Assembly (NCBI GenBank): GCA_019638515.1
Contig: JAHBTS010000003.1
Location: 124,001 to 188,000, forward strand
Direction of reading: 5' to 3'
Source: Chitinophagales bacterium
GTDB lineage: Bacteria; Bacteroidota; Bacteroidia; Chitinophagales; LD1
Length of the DNA stretch: 64,000 nt
The notes under the pieces: model-generated
Database searches by the model: none
Told to the model about the DNA's origin: nothing
What the model saw: only the letters and a program-made list of their open reading frames with translations
Shown: positions 25,618 through 36,140 of the stretch, in pieces
Layout of the letters: each line of letters opens with the position of its first letter
Numbering within the stretch: the stretch's first letter is position 1
Made by a program: the position numbers and the translations under genes

Positions 25618-28473
25618 ATGCCACGCGACAATTCCATTAAGCACATTTTAATTATTGGTTCAGGACCTATTATTATCGGGCAAGCCTGCGAATTCGATTA
25701 CTCCGGCTCACAAGCAGCACGCAGTTTGCGCGAAGAAGGTATTCAAATTACGCTTCTCAACAGCAATCCCGCTACTATTATGACCGACCCTTTAGTGGCA
25801 GACAACGTATATCTGGAACCAATTTCGGTAGATAGTATTGTAAAAATTTTAGAAGAGCAAAAAGCTCGAAACAATACCATAGATGCCATATTGCCAACCA
25901 TGGGCGGCCAAACTGCTTTAAACCTTTACATGGAAGCCGATGAGTTGAAAATTTGGGAAAAATATGGAGTGAAAGTACTTGGTGCCGATGCCAAAGCCAT
26001 ACAAAAAACCGAAGACCGAGAAGAATATCGCAAATGGATGCTAGAACTCGGCATTGGCGTTGCTCCAGGCATTACTTGCAACTCCTTTTTAGAAGGAAAA
26101 GAAGCTGCACAAAAAACCGGATTCCCATTGGTAATTCGCCCATCCTTTACATTAGGCGGCACTGGAGGATCTTTTGTGCATACCAAAGAAGAATTCGATG
26201 AAAAACTAAAACGCGGATTAGAAGCTTCGCCCGTACACGAAGTATTGGTAGAAAAAGCCGTACTCGGTTGGAAAGAATTTGAGTTGGAAGTAATGAAAGA
26301 CATTGCGGGCAATTTTGTGGTAATCTGCACCGTAGAAAATTTCGACCCAATGGGCATACACACAGGCGACTCCATAACCGTAGCGCCTGCCATGACTTTA
26401 AGCGATACCGTATATCAAAAAATGCGGAACTACGCTAAAACCATGATATGCGACCTGCCCGGCTTTGCAGGCGGTTGCAATATTCAATTCTCGGTAGATC
26501 CGGCAACAGAAGATATTATTTCTATAGAAATGAACCCGCGCGTATCGCGCTCCTCCGCACTGGCATCTAAAGCCACCGGATACCCTATTGCAAAAATTGC
26601 TGCCAAACTCGCAATAGGCTATACGCTCGATGAACTTAAAAACCAAATCACCAAAACAACCTCAGCATTTTTTGAACCCGCTTTAGACTATGTAATCGTA
26701 AAAATTCCACGCTGGAACTTCGATAAGTTTCAAGGCTGCGATGACACACTCGGTTTACAAATGAAAGCCGTAGGCGAAGTAATGGGTATAGGCAGAAGTT
26801 TCCAAGAAGCCTTGCAGAAAGCCTGCCAAAGTTTAGAAAACAACCGTATTGGCTTAGGCTGCGATGGCAAACAATGGGTTAGCCCCGATGACATGCTCAA
26901 AGGAATTACCCACGCTTCGTGGGATAGAATTTTCCGCATTTACGATGCGCTTAAACTTGGTGTACCTACCAAAACAATTCACGATGCTACCAAAATAGAT
27001 CCTTGGTTTTTAAGCCAAATTATGGAACTGGTAGAAATTGAACGCAACTACCGCAAGCGAGAACTCACTTCTATTAACGCCAGCGAAATGCAAGCGCTAA
27101 AAGAAAAAGGCTACAGCGATTTGCAATTGGCATACCTCACCAAAACTACCGAAGATGAAGTGTATAACTACCGCACCAAACAACTCGGCATCCGCAGAGT
27201 GTATAAATTGGTAGATACCTGCGCAGCTGAGTTCGAGGCGCTTACTCCATATTATTATTCTTCGTTTGAAAAAGCATCTACCAACCCCAACATTCAAAGC
27301 AACGAAAGCACTCTTTCTTCTAAAAAGAAAATTATTGTGCTCGGCTCCGGGCCAAACAGGATTGGGCAGGGAATTGAATTCGATTATTGCTGCGTACATG
27401 GCGTGCTTGCCATTAAAGAAGCCGGCTACGAAGCTATTATGATGAACTGCAATCCCGAAACAGTTTCTACCGACCCCGATATTGCCGATAAACTATATTT
27501 TGAACCCGTGTTTTGGGAACACCTGCGCGAACTAATTGAACACGAAAAACCCGAAGGAGTAATCGTGCAACTTGGTGGACAAACAGCACTAAAACTTTCA
27601 AAAAATTTATACGAAAACGGTATTAAAATTATAGGTTCCAGCTACGAAGCCATGGACATTGCTGAAGATCGCGAGCGCTTTAGCAACCTGCTGAAAGAAT
27701 TAGATATTCCATATCCAAATTATGGCGCAGCTAAAAACGCAGAAGAGGCATTAGAAGTAGCTCACCTCGTAGGCTACCCAGTGTTGGTGCGCCCGAGTTA
27801 TGTACTGGGCGGGCAGCGCATGCGAATTGTAATTAACGATGAGGAACTTACAAAAAGCGTAGTAAGCATTTTAAAGTTCTTCCCTGATAACAATATTCTT
27901 ATTGACCACTTTCTCGACCGTGCCGAAGAGGCTGAAATTGATGCCATTTACGATGGCGAACAAGTAGAAATAATGGGTGTGATGGAACACGTAGAGCCTG
28001 CCGGAATACACAGTGGCGACAGCAATGCCATGCTGCCTCCATACAACCTAAGCGAAAAAGTACAACACGATATGCGCGACTACACCCGCAAAATTGCCAA
28101 AGCATTAGATATTCGCGGGCTAATCAATATCCAGTTTGCCATAAAAAACGAGCAGGTGTATGTAATTGAAGCTAATCCTAGAGCCAGCCGCACCACACCT
28201 TTTATATGCAAAGCATACGGAGTTCCATACCTAAACTACGCTACCAAAGTAATGTTGGGAACCAATAAAATTAAAGACTTCACTTACTTTAAGCGCCTTA
28301 TTGGCTATGCAGTAAAGGAACCGGTATTCAGCTTCGATAAATTTCCGGGTGTAAGCCGCGAATTAGGCCCCGAAATGAAATCTACCGGAGAAGCTATCCG
28401 CTTTATTAAAGATTTATACGACCCTTGGTTCAGAAACCTGTATAAGAAGAAAAGTATGATGCTGAGTAAATAA
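25618..28473 (+). CDS. carB: Carbamoyl-phosphate synthase large subunit, lacking MGS domain
   Basis: CarB makes carbamoyl phosphate from bicarbonate, ammonia (from CarA) and two ATP, for arginine and pyrimidine synthesis. The protein is 951 residues, with two homologous ATP-grasp halves: the first has [17 protein letters not shown] near residue 14, and the second [17 protein letters not shown] near 577. The E. coli enzyme is about 1073 residues; this one ends at KKKSMMLSK soon after the block [13 protein letters not shown], so the C-terminal MGS-like allosteric domain is absent. That form is usual in Bacteroidota. carA is not in the window. The stop codon lies in a hairpin loop. Confidence 0.96.
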   Translation: MPRDNSIKHILIIGSGPIIIGQACEFDYSGSQAARSLREEGIQITLLNSNPATIMTDPLVADNVYLEPISVDSIVKILEEQKARNNTIDAILPTMGGQTALNLYMEADELKIWEKYGVKVLGADAKAIQKTEDREEYRKWMLELGIGVAPGITCNSFLEGKEAAQKTGFPLVIRPSFTLGGTGGSFVHTKEEFDEKLKRGLEASPVHEVLVEKAVLGWKEFELEVMKDIAGNFVVICTVENFDPMGIHTGDSITVAPAMTLSDTVYQKMRNYAKTMICDLPGFAGGCNIQFSVDPATEDIISIEMNPRVSRSSALASKATGYPIAKIAAKLAIGYTLDELKNQITKTTSAFFEPALDYVIVKIPRWNFDKFQGCDDTLGLQMKAVGEVMGIGRSFQEALQKACQSLENNRIGLGCDGKQWVSPDDMLKGITHASWDRIFRIYDALKLGVPTKTIHDATKIDPWFLSQIMELVEIERNYRKRELTSINASEMQALKEKGYSDLQLAYLTKTTEDEVYNYRTKQLGIRRVYKLVDTCAAEFEALTPYYYSSFEKASTNPNIQSNESTLSSKKKIIVLGSGPNRIGQGIEFDYCCVHGVLAIKEAGYEAIMMNCNPETVSTDPDIADKLYFEPVFWEHLRELIEHEKPEGVIVQLGGQTALKLSKNLYENGIKIIGSSYEAMDIAEDRERFSNLLKELDIPYPNYGAAKNAEEALEVAHLVGYPVLVRPSYVLGGQRMRIVINDEELTKSVVSILKFFPDNNILIDHFLDRAEEAEIDAIYDGEQVEIMGVMEHVEPAGIHSGDSNAMLPPYNLSEKVQHDMRDYTRKIAKALDIRGLINIQFAIKNEQVYVIEANPRASRTTPFICKAYGVPYLNYATKVMLGTNKIKDFTYFKRLIGYAVKEPVFSFDKFPGVSRELGPEMKSTGEAIRFIKDLYDPWFRNLYKKKSMMLSK

Positions 28474-28481
28474 TCAGCATC
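28458..28481. terminator. Hairpin with carB stop codon in the loop
   Basis: The stem GATGCTGA / TCAGCATC (8 bp) encloses an eight-base loop containing the carB TAA stop (28471-28473), and the plus-strand sequence continues with GTTTT. This is a plausible intrinsic terminator for carB. A second, stronger hairpin follows two bases later. Confidence 0.55.
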
Positions 28482-28483
28482 GT

Positions 28484-28522
28484 TTTACGCTTGGGCAAGT
28501 AGCCTTACTGCCCAAGCGTAAA
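28484..28522. terminator. 14-bp hairpin between carB and sprA, sprA stop in loop
   Basis: The perfect inverted repeat TTTACGCTTGGGCA / TGCCCAAGCGTAAA has an 11-base loop that contains the sprA TAA stop (28505-28507). The right arm is thus the last five coding codons of sprA. The stem is GC-rich inside and A/T at its ends, so it can terminate transcription from both sides of this convergent pair. Confidence 0.8.
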
Positions 28523-31500
28523 TCTTAATGTAACACCGCCCCGCGTATTGGTAGTTGGGAATCCGGTTGAAATTTTAGGTATAGTTTTATTGTAATCTAC
28601 AAAGATTCTAATGTTGAGCCTTTGGCTGATAACGTAATCTATAGAAGGCTGTATAGAATATGTGGTGCTACCATTGGTAATTTGCGGTAAATCGCCATCT
28701 ATGCGGTGGTTCACCGTAATATTGTCGCGGTAGCTGAAATCGAACCTAAAATTCAAATCGTTATCTAAGCGAATACGTTTACCGCGGAACTTTATAGGCA
28801 GTTTTAAACCACGAATTTTGTAACCAGCGCCAAATGTAAACTGTTCATTGTTTTGCTCTACTAACTGATAGTCGTAAAAATTCATGGTTATGGTTCTCGA
28901 TTTCTTGTAATCGAAACGCGCCTGCACATTGTTTTTAAATGTCATATCAATACCAATTAAAGGCGAAAAAGATTCATTCATTACAATGTTTGGAATGGCA
29001 TACAATGGATAAAAATTGCCGTTAAGTGTATCTATCCTGTTGCCGCCATCTAAAGCGCCCGATCCGCGATAATCTAAATTGGTTTGGAAACTGCTTACCG
29101 TGAGTGTGCTGCTATAACCATGGGTAATACTTATATTTTGCACTACTTTTTGTATCCACTTAAATTTATTCAAACCGCTGTAACTAATGTTCCAATTAGG
29201 CAATGGGAATGTTTTAAATGAATTCAAATTTACTTTATTGGCATCCTTTCCAAAATAAGCAGCCAAGAATGCAGGAATAAGCACCTCTTGCGATTTTGGT
29301 CCGTAGCCATACGCATAATTAGGGTTTTCCTTCACAGCTCCGCTTGTATCGCGCACAGAAAAATTGCCTTGCGAATTTTCGTTCTGTGCCTGCAACCTGC
29401 GCGATATAATGGAACGGTTGGCTTCGAAGGTTCTATACACATCGCTCAAACCCTTGGCATCAATTTTTTGGAACATGGTTTTTACCGGCAAATACGAAAT
29501 AGTATAGCTTCCAATATCTATTGGATTTAAGTGCTGAATTTCGCCCGTAACATTGTCTATGGCTTTAAAGTATTGCGAATGTGCAATGCTCTTTTCTCTA
29601 AACATTTTTACTTCTATTCTTAAATCCGGTGCAGGCTCTAATGAGGCCGTAAAATCTATTCTTTCGCTACGTGTTTGCGTAAATTTCTGATTGAGCAATG
29701 TATCGCGCGTAACCCACCCTTTAGATGCTGCTCGGTTTAGCCATTGGTCGCGCGCATTGGCATCGTATTGGTCTATTCCTGTAAACAAATTAAAGCCGGG
29801 TTGGTTACCAAAAACAAAGTCAAATCCCGGTGCCATCATTTTATGGTCGTTTCCTAAAAGGCGGCTATATCCTTGGAAGCCCGGCAATGTGGTGGCGGCA
29901 TTTTGTTTTATTTCTAAACTTACTCGCTTAATCATCAATAGCGGACGCAGTGCCAATGAAATAAATGGATCTGATGGCAATTGCTTGTTTCTGTAATCGT
30001 GCTTTTTCTGCTTAATTGCTCCTTTGTTTGCCTTTAATTCCGTAGTAAGTCGCTTAATTTCACGAGCCTTTCTGGCTGTATCCATTTGCATATCTGCTTT
30101 CAAGATTTTGAAATCTGCTTTCAGTTTCTTTCTGCGTTCTTTCAACTTAGCAATTTCATCTTTTAGCTTCTGCCGAGCTTTAATGGCGGCTTCTTTTTTG
30201 GTTTTAATGGCTTTGGCATCGCCCAAATTCGGATTAGGTGTGTTGTACACTTTTAAGAATGGCGATTTGTTGTAGAGTTTTCTGAAATCTAAATCTACCT
30301 TTCCTCTATTGCTTTGCGAATTATTGATGGTATTACCCATTGGGTTTATCACCCATTTTCCTTCATCGTTTTTAACTTGCGGCAATGCCATCCAATTGTA
30401 GGTAGAGGCATAGCTCATATTGGCATTGATAAAATCGAATGCTGGAATTTTGTTTATCGGCAAATTATAGCTGGCAGAAAGGCTTTGGGTAAAGTTTGTG
30501 TTCCGTCCGCCTTTCCAAAAATTATCCCACATAGTATCGCGCTTGGCCTTGGTATCCAACGGACCATCCGGCTCATCAACCCTTGAATTATTGGTGGCGC
30601 TGTATTGTATGCTAAGCGATTTGAATGGATTGTAGTTTAATGTATAACTTCTATTCCACTTAAAGAATTTAAAGTATGTGGAAGGAATGGCATAATCTGC
30701 TTCGCCTAGCGGCCGCAGTTTTATTTCGCCAAACTCGCGATTCCAATCGTTGGTAACACCCAATGCCGAAGGAATAAAGTTGAAGTTTATATCGCGGAAA
30801 ATATCTAGCCACTTCGATTTCGATTTAATAAGCTTCCTGAATGGATACAACTCTTTAGATTGCGGAGCAAAGTTCCATGCAATTTGCCCTATGTAATTCT
30901 TCTTTGAATTTTTTTCTATGAATGGATCGCTACTTACTTGTTCGGTATAGGCATAAGTAAAATTCCAGTTACCGGGGTCGTAAATACGCGGTTTCTTTTG
31001 CTTGGTTTGCGGCACTATTCGCACATTGCTAAAGTTCCATCCTTTACGAGTGGTAATGGTTTGTATTTGCGATTTATACCTGCGGGCAGAATCGGAACCA
31101 TAGGCTTCTTTAATGGCTTTTATATAATCGTTGGTTGGAATATCTAATTGGTAAGGGTCAAACTCCGGTGTGCTGAAAGTTTGTGCTATACCTCCGTAAA
31201 ATGGCAACTGGAAACCAGCTTTTGTGGGTAAAAACCTACCTAACTGCAAAGTGGCATTTACATCGTATTGCCAGAAATTATCTTTATAGCGTTGGTCTAT
31301 TTTTTGTTCAATTTGCCCGAAGCCTCTTGTGTGCATAGCTGCACTTACATTCACAATACCTAAATCTGCGAGTTTTATTTGTACGTTGCCAATAGCTGCT
31401 GCACCGCCAAACTCATCAAAATCAGAAGCCCGCATTTCATTAAACCACACTTCTATTGATTTTGCCAAGCCATCGTCTTTATCTTTCAATGGATTGTTTT

Positions 31501-34500
31501 TATCGGTTTGTGCCGGATTTTTCAAGCCCAGCATCACCGTTTTAATAGCACCAATATCAGGATTTCCAATAATAGAAATTTGATGCCCTTGACTATTGAC
31601 AACTGTATAAGGAATATCGCGCGGGTAGCCTGCGGTAAGGTTTCTGGTTTGTTTAAGTTGCACAAACTCCTTTAAGTTCAATACCATTTGGTTAGAATCC
31701 GGCCATACCAATTTGCGGTCGTTATCGCTATCGGGATTGTATTTACTGTTGTTGGGAGTAATTTTTAATGGTATTTCGTATTGGTAGTAGTTGTCTTTAA
31801 AATCGGAACCCATACGAATAAAAGCCACCACTTCATTATCGCGCACCGGTCCTGTTTCGGAATCGAGTACCTCGTTAGCATGAATAGCCATGCGCAACTT
31901 TTTATACCTGCGCAAATCTATACTCATGTTCTTGAATACTGCACGCAAATCGCCATCTTTTAAGTTGCGCACTGTGGTAGATAATGCCGATTCGTTTAGC
32001 TGAATGTATTGATTGGTTTGCGCACCAATACCTTGCTCGCGTTGTAAGTTTGGCGGCATTACGTAGTTTACAGGTTCTTTACCACTATTTTCTTCTACAC
32101 CCACCGAAGAAACCAAGAATTTGGTATTAGAGCCATTATCTGAAGGAATTTGATCGGTAGGGTCGTTGAGCGGCTTATTGTATGTTCTCCATTGGTTGCG
32201 TACCAACTCCAATGTACCAAAACGCATGGTTACGCTATCTTGGAAATCGGCAGCTACCATACGCACAAACTGAATACTTTTAAAATCGGGGATATTGCCC
32301 ACACGAGTTTTATAGTTGTTTATCGGTATCCTAAATTGGTACCAAGTCCATTCCGGTTCAGGCACACCGTTAAAGGATTTGGCAGGATAGCGCAAGCGCG
32401 AAATAACATAGGGGTTTTGCTCATCTTCCAAAGCCTGTGGCGACATGTCTATTTCATACTGGAAATACTCTTCGTTTTCATTCAAAGAAAAATCTTTGTT
32501 TAAATCTTCATTATCGGGTAAGTTGGTTCCTGCATTGGTTTGCCCGGAGTTGCCGCTTTGCACGGGAGAGTTTCCTTGCGGGCTGTTGTAATCTTTATAG
32601 CGCGGAATAATATTTCGCTCATTTTCAAAAGTACCATCTAAAAAGAATCGGAAGTTGTCGCTGGCAGGGTCGTTTTGCAAAGCTGCCAATGCATCGGGAT
32701 TTAAAAATGCACCTACTTTATTTAAGAAATCTGCGTGGTGCTCTTTCTCTACATCATCTGGCAATCCATCTAAACCCACATCTTGGCAAGGGCGCGTATT
32801 GGGATCGTTATCAAAGGCATTTACCAACGGTGGCAATTTAGGCACCCGCGACCATGCTGTGCGATCTAAGATATTAGAATCGCAGGCCAGTCCGTTTTCA
32901 AACTGCATACGCGAATCGCGTAATATATCTTCAGAGATATTGCCGAGATGGAAATATAATTTTCCTCCTGTGCTCGATTTGTTATATACAAATGGGTCGA
33001 GCATCCAAAATTCAATAAATTCAACGTTGTTGGCTTCCAAATCATTATTGTCTATGGCGCGCATTAAACCTGCCCAGCGGGTTTGCGGCTCTTTCAACGA
33101 ACCATCATTGTTTACACCATAAGAAATTACTTTTCCGTTGCGAACAGTTGGGCTGGGGCTGGCTTCAAAATTGTAAGGACCACGCTGGCGGGGGTAATAC
33201 GAAATATCGAAAGTGTAAAGGTTTTGGTCTATGGTTTGCCCCGGGCGGTTAGGAAACACTTCTTGTTGAGGAATTAAACGCACCAAGTGATTAGAAATAC
33301 ATTCTTTACAACCATGTACGGCTTTAGTTTGTGTGTTTGAAGTATTGAAGAAGGAATTATCTATTCTATACCATGCAATTTTGGCGCGGTTGAAACCATA
33401 CGTAGAATCACTTACAAAATGTGATTCGGGGAATTTTTCTAAGCCTTGTGCATTAGGCATATTGCGCGGAGTAGAGGCTATTTTCCACGATGAGGCCGGA
33501 GTTGTAAGCGGATAGCTGATGGTGGTACCTTCAAAATCATCTACATACACTTGAGCTTGCCCATCGGAATTCTGAATAGCCTTCTGATGTCCTGGTTTTA
33601 GATATGCCACCTCGCCATAAGCATTGAGCGTACTCATTTCTTTGGTAGAATAAATAGGCAATTTATCTAGTGCTTTTGTGAGCCATGGCAAATTGGTTTG
33701 GTAGCTTAAATCTAAGCCCATAATGGTGTTGGCAATTGGGTCATCTCCCAAATTAACTTTAAATGAAAACGGGCGTTCGCGCAAATGCATTACAGTACCT
33801 CCAATATTGAATTTTGGATTCACTCTAAAATCTAAGCGTGTGCCAAACATGCTGCGCTGCTGGATACCGAACTGGTTATTATTTTCAAAATCAATTTGTA
33901 CTTTTTGCCCTGAGTTTAGTACGCTTTGGTTGGTAATGCGCACTATACCGGAAGTATATTCTACGGTATAATCTTGATCTTCTACCAATCGCTGCCCTCC
34001 AACACTTACCACCACAGAGCCGCGCGGTACATTGCCAAATCCTATTCTTATTTCGCTGCTGTTTACACCTTTATATTGCCCGCGAACTACAAAGCGGTTA
34101 AATTCCGGAAACTGCTGTGCTCTAAACTTTGTGGAGTCGTATAATTGCTGGTAGGTATATTGGTCGGCAATAGAAGCATCGCCTGCTTCAATAAACTTAC
34201 TTTTAAGGTTAGAGCCAAAAGGTTCTTTTACCGGAAAAATAAGCCTGCCGTTTTGGGTTAAAATGGTTATGCCCGGCAAAAAGTCAAATAGTCCATCGGC
34301 CTGTGGGTCGCCATTCATATTTACGTTATCGAGGTTAAGCAATTTAATAAGTTGCTTGCCTTTTATGTTTCCTTTGGGCATATAGCGTTTTTCGCCACCG
34401 CCCGGATCGTTGTAGTAAATATCCAGTCTAAAATCTTCGTTACTCAACTGGTATGCTCCAAGTGAGTAAATATTTTTCATCATTAAATCCCAAATTGGTA

Positions 34501-36046
34501 GTGTGGGGCGAGCAGAGGTGCTTTTTAGCATCTTCAAGAACAGCACTTTGCTGGTGGTGCTGCTATCTGGCGGCACTTGGTTGGCAAATTCGCCCACTTG
34601 GAAAACCTGTCCGTTAAATTCATATTGAAAGGCTACGGCCAACACTTCATTGGGCTGGATTAGAGTGTTCATGGAAATGTAACCCAACTGCGGATTAAAA
34701 TTATAGTCTTTGGGATCGAGCTTACGGGCGTATGTTTTTTCAAAGTCTTGTACTTGTACTAAGTTAAAATTAGGGCCGGTAAGTTCTGTAACTATTTTAT
34801 CTACAAAGCGGATATTGGGATTTGCCAGCAAGCGCGGATATAGATTGTTTATTTCGTTTCGTGCTCTGCCATCGCCTCCTCCGGTAGATTGAATGTGTGG
34901 TGAATACGGATTTATTTCTCCCAAATCTTGGAATGCCACTACATCGCGTACACCTTGCGTTTGCCCTGTGCGGTTGGTTACCCACACTTCTAAACGTGTA
35001 ATATTTATATTAGAACGAATTACCGGTAGGGTTGAAAGGGCATAATCGTATTGGTCGCGAAAATATTGGCTTAGGAAGAAGTGTCGGTTATCTTCGTATT
35101 GGTCGGCTTTTACTTCAAAATTTTGGCGTTGTGCGCCACTTTCTATCACTACAGATTCGCGTTTGGAACGCTGTTGCGAAATTAAGCTGGTCCAAGTAAG
35201 TCTTCCAAACTGCAATTGTGTTTTAAATCCAAAAAGCGATTGGCTTCCTTGAATTAAGCGCGTTGGCAAACTCATGCTTACGTTTCCGGCTTCAATCTTT
35301 TTTATGATGTCGTCTTCATCTCCGGCATATTCCAACTTCAATTGATTTTCGAAATCGAAACCACTTTGTGTATTATACTTTACACCCAATTGTAGCTTAT
35401 CGCCAATTTTACCAACCACGTTTACGTTGATATTCATATCGAAATCGAAACCACCTGTTTTCCTATTTCGGATTGGAATATTGGGATTGGCAACTGTTTG
35501 GTAATTGGCTCCGAGTGTAAGTTCTAAATTTCCCTGTGGGCGAATTTCAATTTTGCTTCCGCCAAATAATTTATCGAAAAATTTCTTTTTTACCTGAATT
35601 GGAGGAAGCAGTCCTTTATCTTCTACTAAACCCAATGCATTGCTGCGGCTTTTCCAATAGGCATCGCGTTCTTGCTTTTCGGTAAATTTTAAATACTCAT
35701 CGTATGTAAGGTATGTGGGCGGGCGGTAATTTTGGTCTCCTATTTTTTCGGTAAGGATATATTGCCCGGTTTGTGGATCGTACTCTACCGATTTCACAAC
35801 ATTCTTAGGGTCTTGCAGGTAAAAAGGGTCTTTAGGTTGGGTTGTAACAAAATCGCCTTGGCGGTCTTTCATCGGGTAGCGATTCTTTACCTGCTTAGAA
35901 GAGTCGGCAGCGGCTCGCTTCATCAATGCCGGCAAGGTGGCGCGGTATCGGTAGCCCGATTTATTGGCATAACTGCTCACCATTGTTGCTATTGCAACCG
36001 ATGAAAAAGCAATGGTTAGTAATTTATATTTTATGTCTTTAAACAA
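28505..36046 (-). CDS. sprA: Type IX secretion outer-membrane translocon SprA
   Basis: SprA (Sov in Porphyromonas) forms the giant outer-membrane beta-barrel through which type IX cargo leaves the cell. The 2513-residue protein matches the family in size and in its long alternation of beta-strand blocks such as GVNSSEIRIGFGNVPRGSV and YVDDFEGTTISYPL. A lysine- and glutamate-rich segment (about 1941-2023) looks like a helical or coiled-coil insert. The start codon is a TTG at 36046: there is no ATG before residue 22, and the N-terminus then has a good signal peptide (MFKDIKYKLLTIAFSSVAI). The gene lies just after ruvA, the arrangement usual in Bacteroidota. It probably shares the ruvA transcript. 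Confidence 0.96.
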   Translation of the reverse strand: MFKDIKYKLLTIAFSSVAIATMVSSYANKSGYRYRATLPALMKRAAADSSKQVKNRYPMKDRQGDFVTTQPKDPFYLQDPKNVVKSVEYDPQTGQYILTEKIGDQNYRPPTYLTYDEYLKFTEKQERDAYWKSRSNALGLVEDKGLLPPIQVKKKFFDKLFGGSKIEIRPQGNLELTLGANYQTVANPNIPIRNRKTGGFDFDMNINVNVVGKIGDKLQLGVKYNTQSGFDFENQLKLEYAGDEDDIIKKIEAGNVSMSLPTRLIQGSQSLFGFKTQLQFGRLTWTSLISQQRSKRESVVIESGAQRQNFEVKADQYEDNRHFFLSQYFRDQYDYALSTLPVIRSNINITRLEVWVTNRTGQTQGVRDVVAFQDLGEINPYSPHIQSTGGGDGRARNEINNLYPRLLANPNIRFVDKIVTELTGPNFNLVQVQDFEKTYARKLDPKDYNFNPQLGYISMNTLIQPNEVLAVAFQYEFNGQVFQVGEFANQVPPDSSTTSKVLFLKMLKSTSARPTLPIWDLMMKNIYSLGAYQLSNEDFRLDIYYNDPGGGEKRYMPKGNIKGKQLIKLLNLDNVNMNGDPQADGLFDFLPGITILTQNGRLIFPVKEPFGSNLKSKFIEAGDASIADQYTYQQLYDSTKFRAQQFPEFNRFVVRGQYKGVNSSEIRIGFGNVPRGSVVVSVGGQRLVEDQDYTVEYTSGIVRITNQSVLNSGQKVQIDFENNNQFGIQQRSMFGTRLDFRVNPKFNIGGTVMHLRERPFSFKVNLGDDPIANTIMGLDLSYQTNLPWLTKALDKLPIYSTKEMSTLNAYGEVAYLKPGHQKAIQNSDGQAQVYVDDFEGTTISYPLTTPASSWKIASTPRNMPNAQGLEKFPESHFVSDSTYGFNRAKIAWYRIDNSFFNTSNTQTKAVHGCKECISNHLVRLIPQQEVFPNRPGQTIDQNLYTFDISYYPRQRGPYNFEASPSPTVRNGKVISYGVNNDGSLKEPQTRWAGLMRAIDNNDLEANNVEFIEFWMLDPFVYNKSSTGGKLYFHLGNISEDILRDSRMQFENGLACDSNILDRTAWSRVPKLPPLVNAFDNDPNTRPCQDVGLDGLPDDVEKEHHADFLNKVGAFLNPDALAALQNDPASDNFRFFLDGTFENERNIIPRYKDYNSPQGNSPVQSGNSGQTNAGTNLPDNEDLNKDFSLNENEEYFQYEIDMSPQALEDEQNPYVISRLRYPAKSFNGVPEPEWTWYQFRIPINNYKTRVGNIPDFKSIQFVRMVAADFQDSVTMRFGTLELVRNQWRTYNKPLNDPTDQIPSDNGSNTKFLVSSVGVEENSGKEPVNYVMPPNLQREQGIGAQTNQYIQLNESALSTTVRNLKDGDLRAVFKNMSIDLRRYKKLRMAIHANEVLDSETGPVRDNEVVAFIRMGSDFKDNYYQYEIPLKITPNNSKYNPDSDNDRKLVWPDSNQMVLNLKEFVQLKQTRNLTAGYPRDIPYTVVNSQGHQISIIGNPDIGAIKTVMLGLKNPAQTDKNNPLKDKDDGLAKSIEVWFNEMRASDFDEFGGAAAIGNVQIKLADLGIVNVSAAMHTRGFGQIEQKIDQRYKDNFWQYDVNATLQLGRFLPTKAGFQLPFYGGIAQTFSTPEFDPYQLDIPTNDYIKAIKEAYGSDSARRYKSQIQTITTRKGWNFSNVRIVPQTKQKKPRIYDPGNWNFTYAYTEQVSSDPFIEKNSKKNYIGQIAWNFAPQSKELYPFRKLIKSKSKWLDIFRDINFNFIPSALGVTNDWNREFGEIKLRPLGEADYAIPSTYFKFFKWNRSYTLNYNPFKSLSIQYSATNNSRVDEPDGPLDTKAKRDTMWDNFWKGGRNTNFTQSLSASYNLPINKIPAFDFINANMSYASTYNWMALPQVKNDEGKWVINPMGNTINNSQSNRGKVDLDFRKLYNKSPFLKVYNTPNPNLGDAKAIKTKKEAAIKARQKLKDEIAKLKERRKKLKADFKILKADMQMDTARKAREIKRLTTELKANKGAIKQKKHDYRNKQLPSDPFISLALRPLLMIKRVSLEIKQNAATTLPGFQGYSRLLGNDHKMMAPGFDFVFGNQPGFNLFTGIDQYDANARDQWLNRAASKGWVTRDTLLNQKFTQTRSERIDFTASLEPAPDLRIEVKMFREKSIAHSQYFKAIDNVTGEIQHLNPIDIGSYTISYLPVKTMFQKIDAKGLSDVYRTFEANRSIISRRLQAQNENSQGNFSVRDTSGAVKENPNYAYGYGPKSQEVLIPAFLAAYFGKDANKVNLNSFKTFPLPNWNISYSGLNKFKWIQKVVQNISITHGYSSTLTVSSFQTNLDYRGSGALDGGNRIDTLNGNFYPLYAIPNIVMNESFSPLIGIDMTFKNNVQARFDYKKSRTITMNFYDYQLVEQNNEQFTFGAGYKIRGLKLPIKFRGKRIRLDNDLNFRFDFSYRDNITVNHRIDGDLPQITNGSTTYSIQPSIDYVISQRLNIRIFVDYNKTIPKISTGFPTTNTRGGVTLRFTLGQ

Positions 36047-36140
36047 TGCCTATTCTAAATTTTGTTTTTCCAACCAATACTTGGCGTGCCATTATTGAGT
36101 TGTTTTAATTCTTGTTTTACTTGGATTTATTCTACTTATC

